64,000 nucleotides of DNA from Basidiobolus meristosporus CBS 931.73 (lineage: Eukaryota > Basidiobolomycota > Basidiobolomycetes > Basidiobolales > Basidiobolaceae). The position numbers were made by a program, and so were the translations under genes. Each line of letters opens with the position of its first letter. Within the stretch, counting starts at the first letter, position 1. Under the pieces are notes generated by a model, which did no database searches, was not told the DNA's origin, and saw only the letters and a list, made by a program, of their open reading frames with translations. The stretch covers positions 1 through 64,000 of the forward strand of contig MCFE01000330.1 in NCBI GenBank assembly GCA_002104905.1, written 5' to 3'. Shown here piece after piece: positions 1 to 12,549 of the stretch.

Positions 1-418
1 TCTATGTATTGAATACCTCCACAATTCTGAGGAATTAGCCAAAACATCATCAAACATTAGCTTCAAAGTAAACTGGTCAAGAGCAGGATCAGAGCATATT
101 AATCGTTGGTAGCGACAAAGTTGGTGTATGAGTGGCATGGTTGGACCCACACTAGCTACCAAACAGTGGTGCTAAAAATGTATGAACCCAAGTGGACATG
201 AGATAATATCATGTAGCATCGCCCGTTACTAATCACAGGTATACAAGAATCGGTCCCTCAAATCACATGGATACCCCAATTCTCCAATGTTCTGCGTGAT
301 GACCAATAGGAGGAGTACTGCGATATGGGAAGGTCAGAATGACGATAGGTCGAGGTTAGACCAAAAACCTCTTGACTCTCAGCAGAAACCACTGCACTTC
401 GATTCACTTAGTTTCCAC
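1..418. other. Intergenic / upstream region
   Basis: No gene is recognisable here. The last 130 bases form an open frame joined to the next gene (positions 287-418), but this extension would put about 44 hydrophilic residues before a good mitochondrial presequence, so it is read as 5' untranslated sequence. Confidence 0.4.
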
Positions 419-652
419 ATGACTTTACTTGCACAAGTGGCCCGCAGAACTGTTACTGGCGCCCCCAGGAGATTTTACGCCTCCTCCGCCCGCCAACAGC
501 AACCGCAGCAACAACAGCAACGCACCAAGTTTCGTGAAAACCTCCGAAAGCTAGGGGAGACCAAGGTTGGCGATTATGTTACCGACACCACCCGCCCATT
601 GTTCATAGTCGCAGGGGTTGCGGTCATTGCGAAGCTCATAATTGGCTCCTGA
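419..652 (+). CDS. Small mitochondrial-type, single-TM protein (77 aa), function unknown
   Basis: The product starts MTLLAQVARRTVTG and continues into RRFYASS. This is an arginine-rich, acid-poor amphipathic leader with the look of a mitochondrial presequence and cleavage near residues 18-22. A glutamine run (residues about 26-33) follows, then a charged stretch with FRENLRKLGE, and finally one hydrophobic helix (PLFIVAGVAVIAKLIIG) at the C terminus. This suggests a small inner-membrane protein with a short tail. The start at 419 is preferred over 287 because only it puts the presequence at the N terminus. The gene is intronless. I do not recognise the family; small respiratory-chain or assembly subunits look similar. 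It runs on the opposite strand to the auxilin-like gene, tail to tail. Confidence 0.6.
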   Translation: MTLLAQVARRTVTGAPRRFYASSARQQQPQQQQQRTKFRENLRKLGETKVGDYVTDTTRPLFIVAGVAVIAKLIIGS

Positions 653-1294
653 AGCCTGCAGCTACAAGCCTATTCGCCTGTAACTGCCCACTCTCCCCTT
701 ATGTGCACTTGCTCTGGTGCCTCCATCCTGGAAGTACCGAGAAAATTACTAAATGCGCTAAGCCTTTCGGAACAGTCTCAATAAAATCCTTTGCTTTTTG
801 TTGACCGTCACCTATGGTACTGCTCTATCTCTACTAGGCTGTTGTGGCGTTAATATGGGGTACATATACGTATATAGACTGTACCTCTTATGTTCTATCT
901 AAATATGCGTGTATCGGTAGACACCAAATACTTTTCCACGCCAACCAGTGAACACGAGTGGCTCGCAGCGACTGAACTCACTCATAATGGGGAACGCACT
1001 CTTTTATCTTCAAAGAGGTGGTTTCTTCACCGTTTATTGTTAATTTTGGCACCAATTAGTTGGATAATTACAAAGATATTCATTCACATTTCAACTCTTT
1101 TGTGGGTGGGATGGCTTGCACCGGCGAGTAGGTTCATCCATCGAGGTGAGACAAAAAATTATTGGAAGTCCGGTAGAGACGGTGTGTTTTCACTTGAGGG
1201 CGAGGCGCATTAAAGAGTACAGCCATGCTTTTCGTATGAGTATGCTAAAGGTTAGCACAAATGTAACCATTCGAGGTATCGACGTCGTTTCGCA
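653..1294. other. Convergent intergenic region
   Basis: This stretch separates the small mitochondrial gene (+) from the auxilin-like gene (-), so it should hold both 3' ends. An AATAAA-like hexamer (caataaaatcc near 779) could serve the upstream gene. Short ORFs such as 890-1213 have no protein-like features. Confidence 0.4.
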
Positions 1295-4200
1295 TTATAG
1301 GCGATTCTGGGCCTTGAACTGGTCCCAGGCTTCGTTCAAGGTACTGAAGATACCACTCGCCAGAAGCTTGTGCTCGACAGTTTCGGTCGTGGCGAGCTGA
1401 AAGAAATGTTAGTGTCGGTGAGATCTGGAGGGTACCAAGTAGATCTTACCTTATCCGGATGGAGCTTGGCAATCGCCCTCATGTACTTGGATTTCACTTG
1501 ATTGGGTTGGATGAGATCCTGCAAGCCGCAAGGCTTCCAATTTAGCTCCGGCCACAAAATGGAATCCAACGAAGCGATCATGGCACGCAGGTTCCCTATT
1601 TTGTTGGATCTCCACTGGTTCAACCGATCTTCCACCATATCATTAATGCGCAACTTCTCCTCCTCTTCCTGCTCTGCGAATTTATCTTGCGCCCTGAGTC
1701 GTGCTACGGCCTCACTCTTATCGAGGTCCTCCTTGGACACCCGAGAGTTGCTAGTTGACGAGGCAGGAATGGTGGCGAAACCAAACTCATCTAATTGAGC
1801 ACCAAATGACGACTGGAAGGCCTGTCCGGTGGATGAACTTGGTTGCCCCAAAGAGAATAGATCTGTACTGACAGAGCTCTGTGGCGACTTGGAAACGTTG
1901 GATATCTTGACCTCCGTCTCACCGTTGATCATTTTAATGGCCTTTCGACAGCGGCGGACCCCCTCCAAGCCGGATCTATTACTAGGATCTATAGATAAAA
2001 GCTTGTTGAAATCTTTCTCAGCTTCCTCGTATTTTTCTTTGGATTCGTTTGCCGAGCCACGTCGTGTCAAGGCCTTCACCAGCTGATCCTTGAAATTGAA
2101 TGGGTCATTTGGGGATGGATACAGATAGTTGTCGCTAACCAACTCCACTACCAGGTTACAGTCAGCAACTGCACCATGGTAATCTCCAACCTTGATTCTG
2201 GCCGCTGCTCGGTTATTATGAAGGAGGATTAAGTTATCGTGCTTCGCTGGTAAAGCACTGATGGCCTGGCTGAACATCTCTTCCGCGCCCCCAAATTGAC
2301 CTAGTTTGAATTTCTCATTACCCGCAGTTTTGTGCTTGTCACTGAGTTGTATCTGCTCGGGTGAGGCAGCGACAACCGTTCTGGGAGGGCGTTGGGGCTT
2401 GGGTGCAACAGGTGGTGGAGATGCTGCCGGCTTTTGGGTCCGTTGGTAGCCAGGTGATACTGGTGGCTTGGGTGCTCGCGAAGTTCTGGTTGCGTTCGCA
2501 GAATGTGGCTGGCTGCGCTGATTCCAGGATTCGTTGTCAACCTTTTCAGACTTTGGAGAGGAGAAGAGGTCAGGGTTCCTGTCATCTGCGAAGCGGCTCT
2601 TTTGTCTTGTGTATCCATTCTGCACCTCGTCGTCTGAGCTATCTTCCTCGGCATAATCCTGCATCCAGCGCGGTCTGCCGGTTCTCTTGAATCGATCATC
2701 CTCGTTTTGGAAGTTCTCAGCCCGCTGCTGAATGTCGTCTATACTTTCCCGAATTTTCTCCGATGCTTGTTTCATAAACAAGTTCGCCTTGCTTAGTACA
2801 GAGGCACCTATAGTGCTAGCATTGGACATGAACTTCTCTTTGTGCATCTGAAAGCTGGCCATATCAAAACCGGCTCCCTCACCATCCTGGCGCGTTCTGT
2901 TCTGTGATCCGGATGGGGACTTTTTGCCGGATCTCCACGCAGGAAGGGGGTGTTGGTAGTCGTCCTCGTCGAAACTGCTTCGGGAAGCTTCTGGTCTTCT
3001 GGGAAGAGATGGAATGTTCTTAAATTTATGATGGCTGATCTCGGCCTCGGCATTTCGGTTTTCAACCAGGATGTCAATGGCAGCCTGAACATCATTGTTC
3101 GCGAATTCAAGAGCTGAACGCGCCTGTTCAGGCTCAAAACCCATCTCCATCACCTGGGCAATAAGGTGGTCCATATTAACGTCTACTGGAGATGGAGACT
3201 TGCCTCTATTATCAAATGGCTGGGTCTACCGGCAGATCAATATACCGTTAATACGTTGTTCAGACACCAAAAAACTATAGCGCACTTGTAATTACCTCTT
3301 CTACATACTCTTCGCTGGATGAAGATTCTCCGCCCTCCTCCACACTAATCTTCGGCAAACTCGGAGAGGCCAGGACACCCAAAGGATTGGAGTCTCTTTT
3401 AGAGGGACGCTGTGGAGCGGCTTTTGCTGAAGGGGAAGCGGGGGATGGTGATAGGCCTGTAAAAGCACCAAGGCCAAATGGATCGTCATCGGCTAAAGAC
3501 TAAAGTACAATCAGTTCCTGGTTTGACGGAAAATCCAATGGAAAAATAGAAGCGTTCTTATTGATAGAGGTATGGAAATACTTACAGTAGATTCGCTCTT
3601 AGCCGTGTTGCTACTTTTTTCAAGGAAGTCAAGGTTCCAGGGATCGTTAGCTGGGGTACTAGCCGCCACAGGTTTAGCTGCGCTACGAATGAAAATAACC
3701 AGATACGTTGAGTATCCTACACCTTGCCTGTTGGTAACGAGGCACTACTTACACTAAAGGAGAACTATTCTTTGCTGCAAAGCCATTGGAATTGTTTGTG
3801 TTTGTACTTGGGCCTAGCAGGTCATCAAAGGGATCTACTGAACCTCCGCTTTGTTGTTTGTTTAAGGTAGGGCTTGTTCCAGAGGGTGAGAAAGAGCGAG
3901 AAGGTGCCAACGGAATGGACTTGGTCACTGGCTTAGGGGATTTATTGCCCAATTGCTCCCAGAATTGTTGGTCAGCGGGGGAAGAGCATCTTGAGCCGAG
4001 GGTTTGGGCCTTCTGTTTCTCGAGTTGAAGTTTACGTTGCTCTTCTAGAGAGAGGTTAGCTGTATTATTTTTTTTTGCAGATCCTCCAAGATTGACCAGA
4101 TTTTCAAACGGATCACTGTTCAGCTTGTTGAGTGAAGTCTTGCGCGGGATAGATTGTCCGGATGACGAGCTTCTGGGTGATGTGGATAAAAACGTGTTCG

Positions 4201-4402
4201 TAGGAGAATTCAGAGAAGTCTTCCCGTAAGAACCGAAGGATTGCCCTGGTTTCTGCATCGGAGAGGAGCCGCTTTGCTGGAAGGCAGAGCCGAGGGGTTT
4301 ATTGTTGAAGTTGTTTGAAGGGGAAATTCTGCCATAACCGTTGGGGTTAGGCTGAGGTTTTGAGTTGGCTGTATTCCAAACCAAATCGTTCAGGTCATCC
4401 AT
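1295..4402 (-). CDS. SWA2: Auxilin/Swa2-like clathrin-uncoating J-protein (UBA, TPR, J domain), 940 aa
   Basis: Five exons read on the minus strand: 4402-3753, 3682-3586, 3499-3296, 3219-1450 and 1396-1295. They join in frame to 940 codons plus TAA, and every junction has GT..AG. The N-terminal third is low-complexity with repeated DPF/DPW-type motifs (DPFENL, DPFDDLL, DPWNLDFL, DPFGLG), as in proteins that bind clathrin adaptors. A UBA domain starts about residue 333 (VMEMGFEPEQARSALEF). TPR-like helices follow in the second half (HKTAGNEKFKLGQFGGAEEMF). The C terminus is a J domain with HPDK at 904-907. The last intron falls directly after that HPDK, so an ORF-only reading loses the C-terminal helix ending in FKAQNRL. 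In yeast, Swa2 recruits Hsp70 to strip clathrin from vesicles. Order and length fit that family well; the clathrin role itself is inferred. Confidence 0.9.
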
Positions 4403-5358
4403 TGTCTCTACTGTTGCTAGAAAATATCTCCTCTATGGTATATGGTGGTCTCTTTGTCAACGCTGGATAGTTGTACGGTTAACCTGTCACACTACCTAAA
4501 AATAATATTGAATTTAAATACATCGGGGAAAATGGATCAAGCAAATTGACCTGCAATGAAATCAATTTGGAATTGATTTCGTGGCAAACGCCTGATTTCT
4601 AAAAATATGATCATGTCATTCGGTAGAGAATAAAAGATTATGGGTTCAAGAATCGCCCTCCCCACATACCCTCTGTTGACGACAGAAGCTGCCTACATAC
4701 ATGTAACCAATACACACGACCGAGCAAATATCTCATCAACAAACGTAAACGCAGGCATTTCTACGTCGGCTATCTAGTTTCACAATGCTAGTGGCGGTCA
4801 GCCATTCGAGGACTGATTTAAAGCACAATAACGTGCAGAGCCTCATTAATTGATGTATGCTCACTGTTACAGGTCTTACCTTTTAATAACTCAGTTGGTT
4901 ACATCTTGTGTTGATATCACTCTTAGGTAATGCTCAATATAGAAATGATAGCTTTGATTCGTCATAAACTCTCCCGAATTGACCATTCACACGAATTTAC
5001 TGAGTGAAGCCCATGGTTTGGTGGGCTGAAATCATTTTTGCCTAAGACGGGGTAGAGCCATGATATTTTGTTGGCGGAGTAGGATATTTCAATCATACAT
5101 GCATGTTTATTGAAGGTTCAACAATGATGAAGCGATTGTACCGAGGAGTAAATCTTCCACAAAAAGAAACATGCACATTGAATGCTCGCGTCGAACCCTC
5201 TTCGTATCCGTCAATAAAAATGGTCAAACAAAGCACCGTGAGCTCTACAGCTTTCAAGCTCAAATTCCAACTAAAACTGGTAATTTCTATGGCGATAAAC
5301 AAAAGTGTGGTAGTGAAACAATATATATCAATAAAGCAAAGGGGCGCACAAGGATTTC
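4403..5358. other. Intergenic: auxilin-like promoter and RFC1 3' region
   Basis: This lies between the start of the auxilin-like gene and the stop of RFC1, both on the minus strand. It is AT-rich and I see no conserved gene. Opposing ORFs near 5093-5375 overlap each other and resemble no protein. Confidence 0.4.
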
Positions 5359-8300
5359 TCACTTCCGTGACCTAGAGGTGGTTGCCTTACCGCGTCCACG
5401 GCCACGGGTAGAAGTGGCCTTGGCTTTGGATGCGGGTGCTTTCTTTTGTTTGATTAACTTATCATCCTCAATGGTCTCTTCATCGCTAGCGTCTTCCGAC
5501 TCTTTCTCAACCACGTCTTCGGTATCAACCACATCCTCCAAATCAGGGACCGGCTCAGATGCTGCTCCACGGCCTGCCTTGACCCCAGAAGGCTTAAGGA
5601 AGGGCGTTGGATGGGACATCTTGTTGTATCTAAATAGAGCAATGTTAGTCGAAACTCCCAGCCATATTGGTTTATGCAGAGCTTACGTTCTGGTGAAGTT
5701 GGATTTGACGCTGGTAGGTATCTTCGATAGGATCTTCTCTCCACTGAAAGAGCCAACACCCATATCAATCAGGCCGTCCCAGTCCTCCTTGTTGATATAA
5801 TATTCGTCCATCAACTCCATAACAGAGGGAATTGCATCGGCTCCTTGATCAATAAGAGGCTGCGACAAGGCGGTGGCCAAAGTTGGAACATAGCCCATAC
5901 GGACCTCGTTCTTATCTCCGGAGATTTTGGTTCTCATGTGGATTTGAAGCTCCTTGAGCATACGAGAATACTTCCCTGCCTTGGAGTTCTGGCCTAACCA
6001 ACCCGGAAACTGATACATACCCTGAGACGCGCCATGGGTAAAGTAGGCAGGTCGAACACACGAGAACGTCGCGTGAACAGGCATCAGTCCCCATTGCTGA
6101 GAGCCGTGGATCAATGAGTCAACCAGATCACCATCGGAGATGGAGTCTGCTGCTTGACTGATCAAGTCTAATGTCCGAGCCATCACTTGCTTCTCAGTCA
6201 TGCGACCCTCTCTAGCCAAAGATGGGTTCATTTTGATGTAGTTTTCTTGGATCATTAGGGGAGCCAGAGAGAAGTCGTGGAAATAGATCTCAATCTTTTC
6301 ATTGAGATTAGCCGAGTTAAAGTTCTGGCCATTGAGGTATTTCCCGACGATCTCGAATGGTCCGTAGCTGATGTGCTTCTCAGCGGCCTTGGCATACTGT
6401 TTGCCTGCATCATAGCTCATGCTTTTTTCCGACAGAGACCAGGTGGAGATCAGATTGAGGACTTGACGAATATCAGACTGCGCGATCGCGACCAGCTGAT
6501 CTACGACATTAGCTTGGATCGAAAGGCCTTCCTTATACGCAATGGACATGATGCGGGAGCGAATCGAAGCGGCTTCTGGTCTTCTGAAGCGCAGGTCCAG
6601 ACAGTAGTTGGCCAGAGAGCGTACTTTGGGGGATTGCCTATCGTTACAGATACAAATGATCGGCACTTGTGTTTTCTTGATGATTAAAATCAGCTCGGCG
6701 ACACCACCACGATCGCCCGCTGACATTCCGTCCACTTCATCCATCACAATGACCTGGGGTTTGCCCGTGTCGCTGGCTTTGGAAGCAGAGGAAGTGAAAT
6801 ATTCGGTCATCGATCTATTGCCGGTCAGCTCACGAATAGTAGAGTCGATGCTCTTTTTACTTCTGGCATCACTGGCGTTAAATTCGAGCACCTGATAGCC
6901 TTCGGCCTTACTGACCAAGTGGGCAGCAGAGGTTTTACCGATGCCTGGTGGACCTGAAAGCAACACGGCCCTGAAATTGGCTGTGCTGTCTTTGCCCTTG
7001 GCCGAGAACTTGTTTTTGCGAGACTGCTTCCATTCTCGAAGCCATGTGGTGAGCCGTTGAATATTTGTTTTGTTGCCGCATAGATCTTTGAGCTCCTTAG
7101 GGGCATATTTATCAGTCCACAGCTGAGAAACAGGCTTGCTTGCACCATTGGCATCCCTAACTGTTGCAGGAATATCAGGAAGCTTCTCGATTTTGATGGC
7201 GCTCTTTTTCCCTTTGGCAGGGTCACTCATGCTAGGATCCCCTTTGCCGGGCGAATCTCTAACGAGCTCAAACAGCCCGTCCTCGTCGATGGTTTTGATT
7301 TTCAATTGCTTAACTTTCTTCAACTTCGATTCGCCTGGATCGTCGCCTACCACAACATAGGTTGTTTTGGAGCTAGGTGCTCCTGTAACCCTACCACCAT
7401 AACGTTTGACGAGGTCCGTTGCTTCTTCGCGAGAAATAGACGAAAGCTCCCCAGTGAAGACGAAGGTAAGTCCAAGTAAGCAATTTTCAGCTCCTTCAGG
7501 GACTTCTTTTGAGCCTGGGGCTTTGGGGCCTGTTTTGTTTTTGTATGCCCAGAAGTTGGGCTTCTTCTTGGGCTGCTCATCTGCCTCTGCCTCCTTCATT
7601 ACAGTATCCTTAGGTTCTTCCTTAACAGGTTTAGCCCTTTTGCGGGGAGCGGGTGCCTCATCCTTCTTGGGAGAATCAACAACAACTGAAACCTTTCTTT
7701 TTTTACTAGGGGTGACTGCGGGTTTGCTGCGGGCTTTGGGTTGGATCATTACTTCATCTTCCTCATTGGTATCGTCGATGTCTTCGGGTAAATCAGCCTC
7801 ATCAATATCATCCTTTTCTTCAGATACTTGATAATCCCCATCATTGTCATTATCGTCTTCATCAGACTCGATCACAACATTTCTCTTTTTCGCCCTTGGC
7901 TGTGGGTGCATTTAAGTCAGTATTCCGAGGGACGAGGAGGTGTACGGAGTTTTGAGGGAAACGTACCTTAGCTTCAGGAGAGATCTGGCTCTTAGCACTT
8001 CTGGTGGGACGAGAGGTCGTGACTGGTTCAGCAACCTCTTTTTTCGCAGATGCCCTAGTGCTACGAGTGGGCTCGTCAGGGGACGGTTTTTCTGGAGATC
8101 CCTTGCTAGCGGTAGAGCTGGCATGACAAGAACAATAAGCATCTGAATCAAGATAAAGTGCGGCCTTTCAGAAGATACCGTTTTGGGGTTTCAGCGGAGG
8201 CTCCGGCTGGCTTACTGGTTGACGAACGCGTCGCCCTGGTACTTCTGCGAACTGGGCGCGTACTGAATTGTGGCTCTTGGAAATTATCGTCGGTATCGTT

Positions 8301-8493
8301 TTCATCCTTTTTGTCTTCGTTCTTCGTTACTTGTTTCTTGGCTTGGGGCTTCTCGGGAGAGGTTTTCTGGCACAAAGCAAAGGAACATGAGTAAACTGGC
8401 ATACTGGTTGCAAACAACAACTGCAGAAACCTTCGCTTTGGGGGCCTTGGATTTGGAGCCATCCGATTTTCCAAAGAAGTTGCGAATATCCAT
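5359..8493 (-). CDS. RFC1: Replication factor C large subunit (clamp loader), 961 aa
   Basis: Five exons on the minus strand: 8493-8431, 8366-8179, 8117-7967, 7899-5687 and 5629-5359. They join in frame to 961 codons. The start MDIRNFFGK is typical of Rfc1. A long basic/acidic tail precedes a BRCT domain at about residues 272-349 (GLTFVFTGEL to DGLFELV). The AAA+ module has Walker A GPPGIGKT at about 450-457, Walker B VIVMDEVDG at about 517-525 and sensor 1 IICICND. The C-terminal collar region follows. The acidic then lysine/arginine-rich C terminus (GRGRGKATTSRSRK) may be a nuclear localisation signal. In the RFC complex this subunit loads the PCNA clamp at primer ends. The first intron uses a weak donor (AAG then GTTTCT), chosen because it alone keeps the frame. 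Other donors are GTATCT, GTACGT and GTAAGC. Confidence 0.95.
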
Positions 8494-10279
8494 GTCGTTA
8501 AGGATACTCCGGTCGCACTCTAGGGGAGGAATAGGGCGAAGAGGTGAACGATTATTTGCTCCTCAGGGCGGTGGGCAAACTTCAAAACAAATATTCGTCA
8601 ATTAACCATTCAAATAAAAATAAATCCCGCAATTTGTTTAGAAAACAAACCCACCTTTTTTCAGTATTGGTGGGCTGATTTCTCAATGATCGATGTATTG
8701 AAAAATCGGCTTACCAAATAGCATGACGTGGTTGCAGCACTGGATCAAGCATCACTCTGCATTGATATGCCAGACTATCTTTCTGAGCCAGGCGGACATG
8801 GAAATGCTTCAGCAGTGGCTGACACCAGAACCAGCAGCCACTTGCGTGCACTCCCCATCGAAAGCCCGTCAAACCTGCACTTTTATCGGTGTATAGCTTT
8901 GATGCCATGGTGTCCCAGCATCCGGCTTACACAGCAGCACAGAAAGATTTGTATCCGCGTCATGCGCTTTTTAATCGTGCACATAAGATCAGTCGCATGC
9001 CCTCCAGATGGTCGATTGATACGAAGCCGGCTGGGTGTTCGCCTGGCTGTGTAGCATGGACTAGTTGGTAAATGAATCATCTGTGCTGCCACCCGACTCT
9101 GCAGATCAGCGGCCAGCCTCAGTGACAATTCGACACTCAGAGTCTGATGAGCCTAGGCCACCTCGATTGGTTGTGGTTTTGGTTCCCCGGTTCCCCAACA
9201 ATACATTTGTGCATGACGATCATCAATGCTAGAATGTATTTCAGTCAAACTATGATTCACCAAACGCTCTTTCGAAATTCCAACGTTTCATTGTGACATG
9301 TGACGTATTACAAAGCTCACAGCTGGTGATTATTACTGCGAAAGTTGCCTAACTCAGTTTCTTATTCCCATATTTTCTACCTTATCTCGAACACATTCGA
9401 CCATTAATCAATAGGATTGTTGCTTAATCTCATCTGTGAATCCAATGGTGATTGATTTATCGAGGAGGTGCCTTGTTATTCGTCAAATGAACGTTGCATC
9501 ATATCGAAATCAATAAGCCTGGGTTAGGTTAACATATACTCTGCTGATATAGAATTGCTCTCGACTATACAAGAGCCTTAATAGTTGGCAGAAGTATTCT
9601 TTGTTGAGCTCATTCACACCCTCAAACGCTTGCTATTTCCAGTTTATCCTAGTTTGCTCATTAAGCATCACAGCGAAACCCAGAAGAACACTTCTAGACG
9701 CCGGTTTATCGACTAGCTCTTAAGGTATTGTATATATTCCTCGATGTGCACTTTCTTCTCAAGAGGCACTTTGAGGGGCCCGGCTCGTTTATCCAACAAA
9801 GGTGTGCTTGCTATTGATTTGTTCTTACATATTCTGCACTTCAGGGAAGAGCTTTAAGTATATAGCGCTTCGGGTAGAGCTATAATTCCGCACTATAGAG
9901 GTATATTTGAGACTGGCGACCATTAGTTTGAATAACTAAAGAGTACGACCGTACCTTTGCTCCGTAATATAAGCCAGCAACGTAGTATATTTACCTACTG
10001 CTGAAAGCACCTCCATCAACCAACTAGCACCTAGGTATTTGTGGCGGGACTTTTTTCCTCGTTCTTTGCTAATGCCTTTACAATTATGCGCCTCTATCTT
10101 TCCCGTCGTTCGCCAACTCCAGCGATATCCTGTAGAGAATATTTAGACACTGAAAGATGGAATCTGAGGTATTCTATTCTATTAAACCAATGCTCCCGCT
10201 CAGCGTTTTCCTCTAAGGGACGTTTGAATATTCTGTAAACCATTAGTCCAATATCCCCCGCACTTCGATCCCTGCGACA
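8494..10279. other. Divergent promoter region of RFC1 (-) and the PSP1-domain gene (+)
   Basis: About 1.8 kb with no recognisable gene. Short overlapping ORFs occur on both strands at 8711-9128 and 10041-10238, with no protein-like pattern. The region must contain the start regions of two genes facing away from each other. No specific factor site could be assigned with confidence. Confidence 0.45.
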
Positions 10280-12223
10280 ATGTTCTCTGAAGCCTCGCTC
10301 GCACTTGACTTCGGAGCACCTGACATGATCAGAAAGCCGAGTGCTACGAGCCCTATTCCCGTCAGATCCAACGTTTCTCCTACCTCTAGCTGGAAGGCTG
10401 TTGGAGGGCCAGCTGCCTTCACTGGGTCCTTCTCCAATTCCTCAAGCGAAAGCCCCGATTTCGGGTTGTTTAGGAGATCCTCTGCCGCCAACGTTGGGGG
10501 GTATATCGGAAGGGAGCTTGACGGTGACGTACGTGGGCCAACGCCCTCAGTTGGATCTGGCTCTGTTCCTGCGAGTGGAAACTGGGGTGGATCGGGGATG
10601 TCCTGGAAGAGCCCGAATATTTGGAACGAACAAAATGTTATCCGAACCTCGCCCAACAAAGCAAACGCATATAGACCCGAGAACCTCTCGGGTATCTTAC
10701 CAATAACCGAAGAGCCTATCGCTCAATATCGTCAACAGCGCAGCTTTTCGATCGCCTATGGGCAGCATGGTGCCGATTTTCTCGAAGATCTTGATGAGAA
10801 AGAGAGACAGCGACAGACGTTGGAGGCCCTAGGAGAGGAGTTGACTGAGGAGGAGTATGAGGATATTTTCAAGTTTCGTCATCGATCCAAGTCCTCGTTC
10901 GGTACTTACCACTTTCCTCCGCAACACACCACGCTGAACGATGTTATTCCAGCTCCTCCTGGTTTTGAGAAAGAACGGAACAACAAAGTCCATGGACTCC
11001 ATTCCATATGGGGTCAGCAGCCTGTTGATGCTATCTCAGTAAATCGTAGACGTTCCATTGCAAATCCCGTGAGCATGTGGGATAAAAATATTGGCGCCGA
11101 CCCGGCCGCTGCTGGGATTGGCGCCTACACCCACGCCCTAAACGCAGAAAGATTGGACAGATTGAATCAACATAGAAGATATTCGCTTGCATTATCATCA
11201 TCCGAAAACCAGTTTCCGGACCCATTGCATGAGGCGCAGGTGAATAATAGGTTCGCACGCCTTTTATTTTCATGGTGCTTTGATAGATGTTAACCGTTTT
11301 CCTTGGCAGAACCAATCTTGATGATGGTACAATGGGCGGTAGACGTCATTCAGTCGCTCTCTCTAATCCGTATATGAATAATGCGCAGGCGGATAAAATG
11401 CTCTCGGAAACCCTAGAGTCTATAGAGATCGACGACACTGCCCCAATGGGGGCAGTTGGAACCTCTGCCAAACAATCCGATGAATATGCCGAAACGCAGA
11501 GCAACCACCAACGATCCTACTCTGACCTTGGGAAAGGGGTTCCTCTCAACACCTTACCTAGGCAGAGACCCTTGTATATCGTTGAATTCAAAGCCGGTCG
11601 AACCGACATATACTACACTGCAGAGAATAGCAGCCTGGTTTGCCGAGTAGGGGATTTGGTTATAGTGGAAGCGGATCGCGGGAAAGACTTGGGCAAAGTG
11701 ATCAACGACTCTGTTACCCCCAAGCAACTAGAGCTCCTTCAACAAAACCAAGCTGGGGACAGCGGTTCTGGGGACTCACGACTCGGTAATAAGGAGATCC
11801 AGCCGAAGCTGATATACCATATTGCACAACCCTCCGAGATTGCGCAACTCGCTGCCAAGAGCCAGGACGAGGCCAAAGCCATGTTGGTTTGCCAAACCAA
11901 AGTACGTCAGAAGAAATTACCGATGGAGGTAATGGATGCCGAATATCAATGGTTAGTATAGTATTCATCTCACAGGACACACCTGCCCAACCTTCAGAGA
12001 GCAGCCACTAACCCAAGGACTCCGCCATCGCAGGGATCGCCGTAAGTTGACCTTCTATTTCATCGCGCAGCGCCGCATCGACTTCAGAGAATTAGTGCGA
12101 GACCTGTTCAAGATCTACAAAACCCGAATCTGGATGTGTGCGATGAATACCAATCCCATCACCTCCCTTCTCCGCTCCGCGGAATCTCCATCCCAAAGCG
12201 TAGCCGACGCTGACAAGGAGTAG
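10280..12223 (+). CDS. PSP1 C-terminal-domain protein, 600 aa
   Basis: Three exons (10280-11250, 11310-11951, 12034-12223) join in frame to 600 codons plus TAG. The N-terminal two thirds are serine/proline-rich and probably disordered, with RR-x-S phosphosite-like repeats ([22 protein letters not shown]). The C-terminal third is a PSP1 domain: [33 protein letters not shown], then [13 protein letters not shown] joined across the second intron to DRRKLTFYF and [21 protein letters not shown]. Both introns have weak donors (GTTCGC, GTTAGT) but strong acceptors and are required for the frame. PSP1/SSP-type proteins include yeast Psp1, a suppressor of DNA polymerase mutations, and trypanosomatid RNA-regulatory proteins; the biochemical role is not settled. 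An upstream non-coding or coding exon cannot be excluded. Confidence 0.85.
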
Positions 12224-12549
12224 GGAACGATCTTTAGATGTAATTCCTCATGATACTCTACCATTTTCTATACATGTTATCATTGCATATCCATTTCAAT
12301 ATATGTAAACACTTCTCACCTCAACGACTGCTGCCACCATCAAGCATTCACCTCTCATCACTCATAATTAGATCGGATTTCTCGATGCAAGAGGGAAATA
12401 AAGTAGACCTCGGTTGGCCAGTGCTTTTATTTCACTAAATTTTTTGGCCCAACTCAATTATCTGGTATACGAGTGGCCCAGAGGATAGAACTGGCAAGAA
12501 ATTTTACAATCAAGCGGGTCTCGCCGTGGGCCAAGTCAGCCTAACTACT
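12224..12549. other. Convergent intergenic spacer
   Basis: About 325 bases between the ends of the PSP1-domain gene (+) and the first propeller gene (-). It should hold both transcript ends. Nothing else is seen. Confidence 0.4.

Noticed and set aside
890-1400. Two overlapping plus-strand ORFs (890-1213, 1116-1400)
   Set aside because: They overlap each other and the 3' end of the well-supported auxilin-like gene and show no domain or conserved composition.
2301-3137. ORFs of 109-132 codons on both strands inside the auxilin-like gene
   Set aside because: Shadows of the large exon 3219-1450 in other frames.
4643-4670. tRNA-like T-arm string GGTTCAAGAATCG
   Set aside because: No matching acceptor, D-arm or anticodon arm could be folded around it.
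8711-9128. Opposing 65-108-codon ORFs in the RFC1/PSP1-gene gap
   Set aside because: Overlapping in several frames and both strands with no recognisable features; expected by chance in 1.8 kb of moderate GC.
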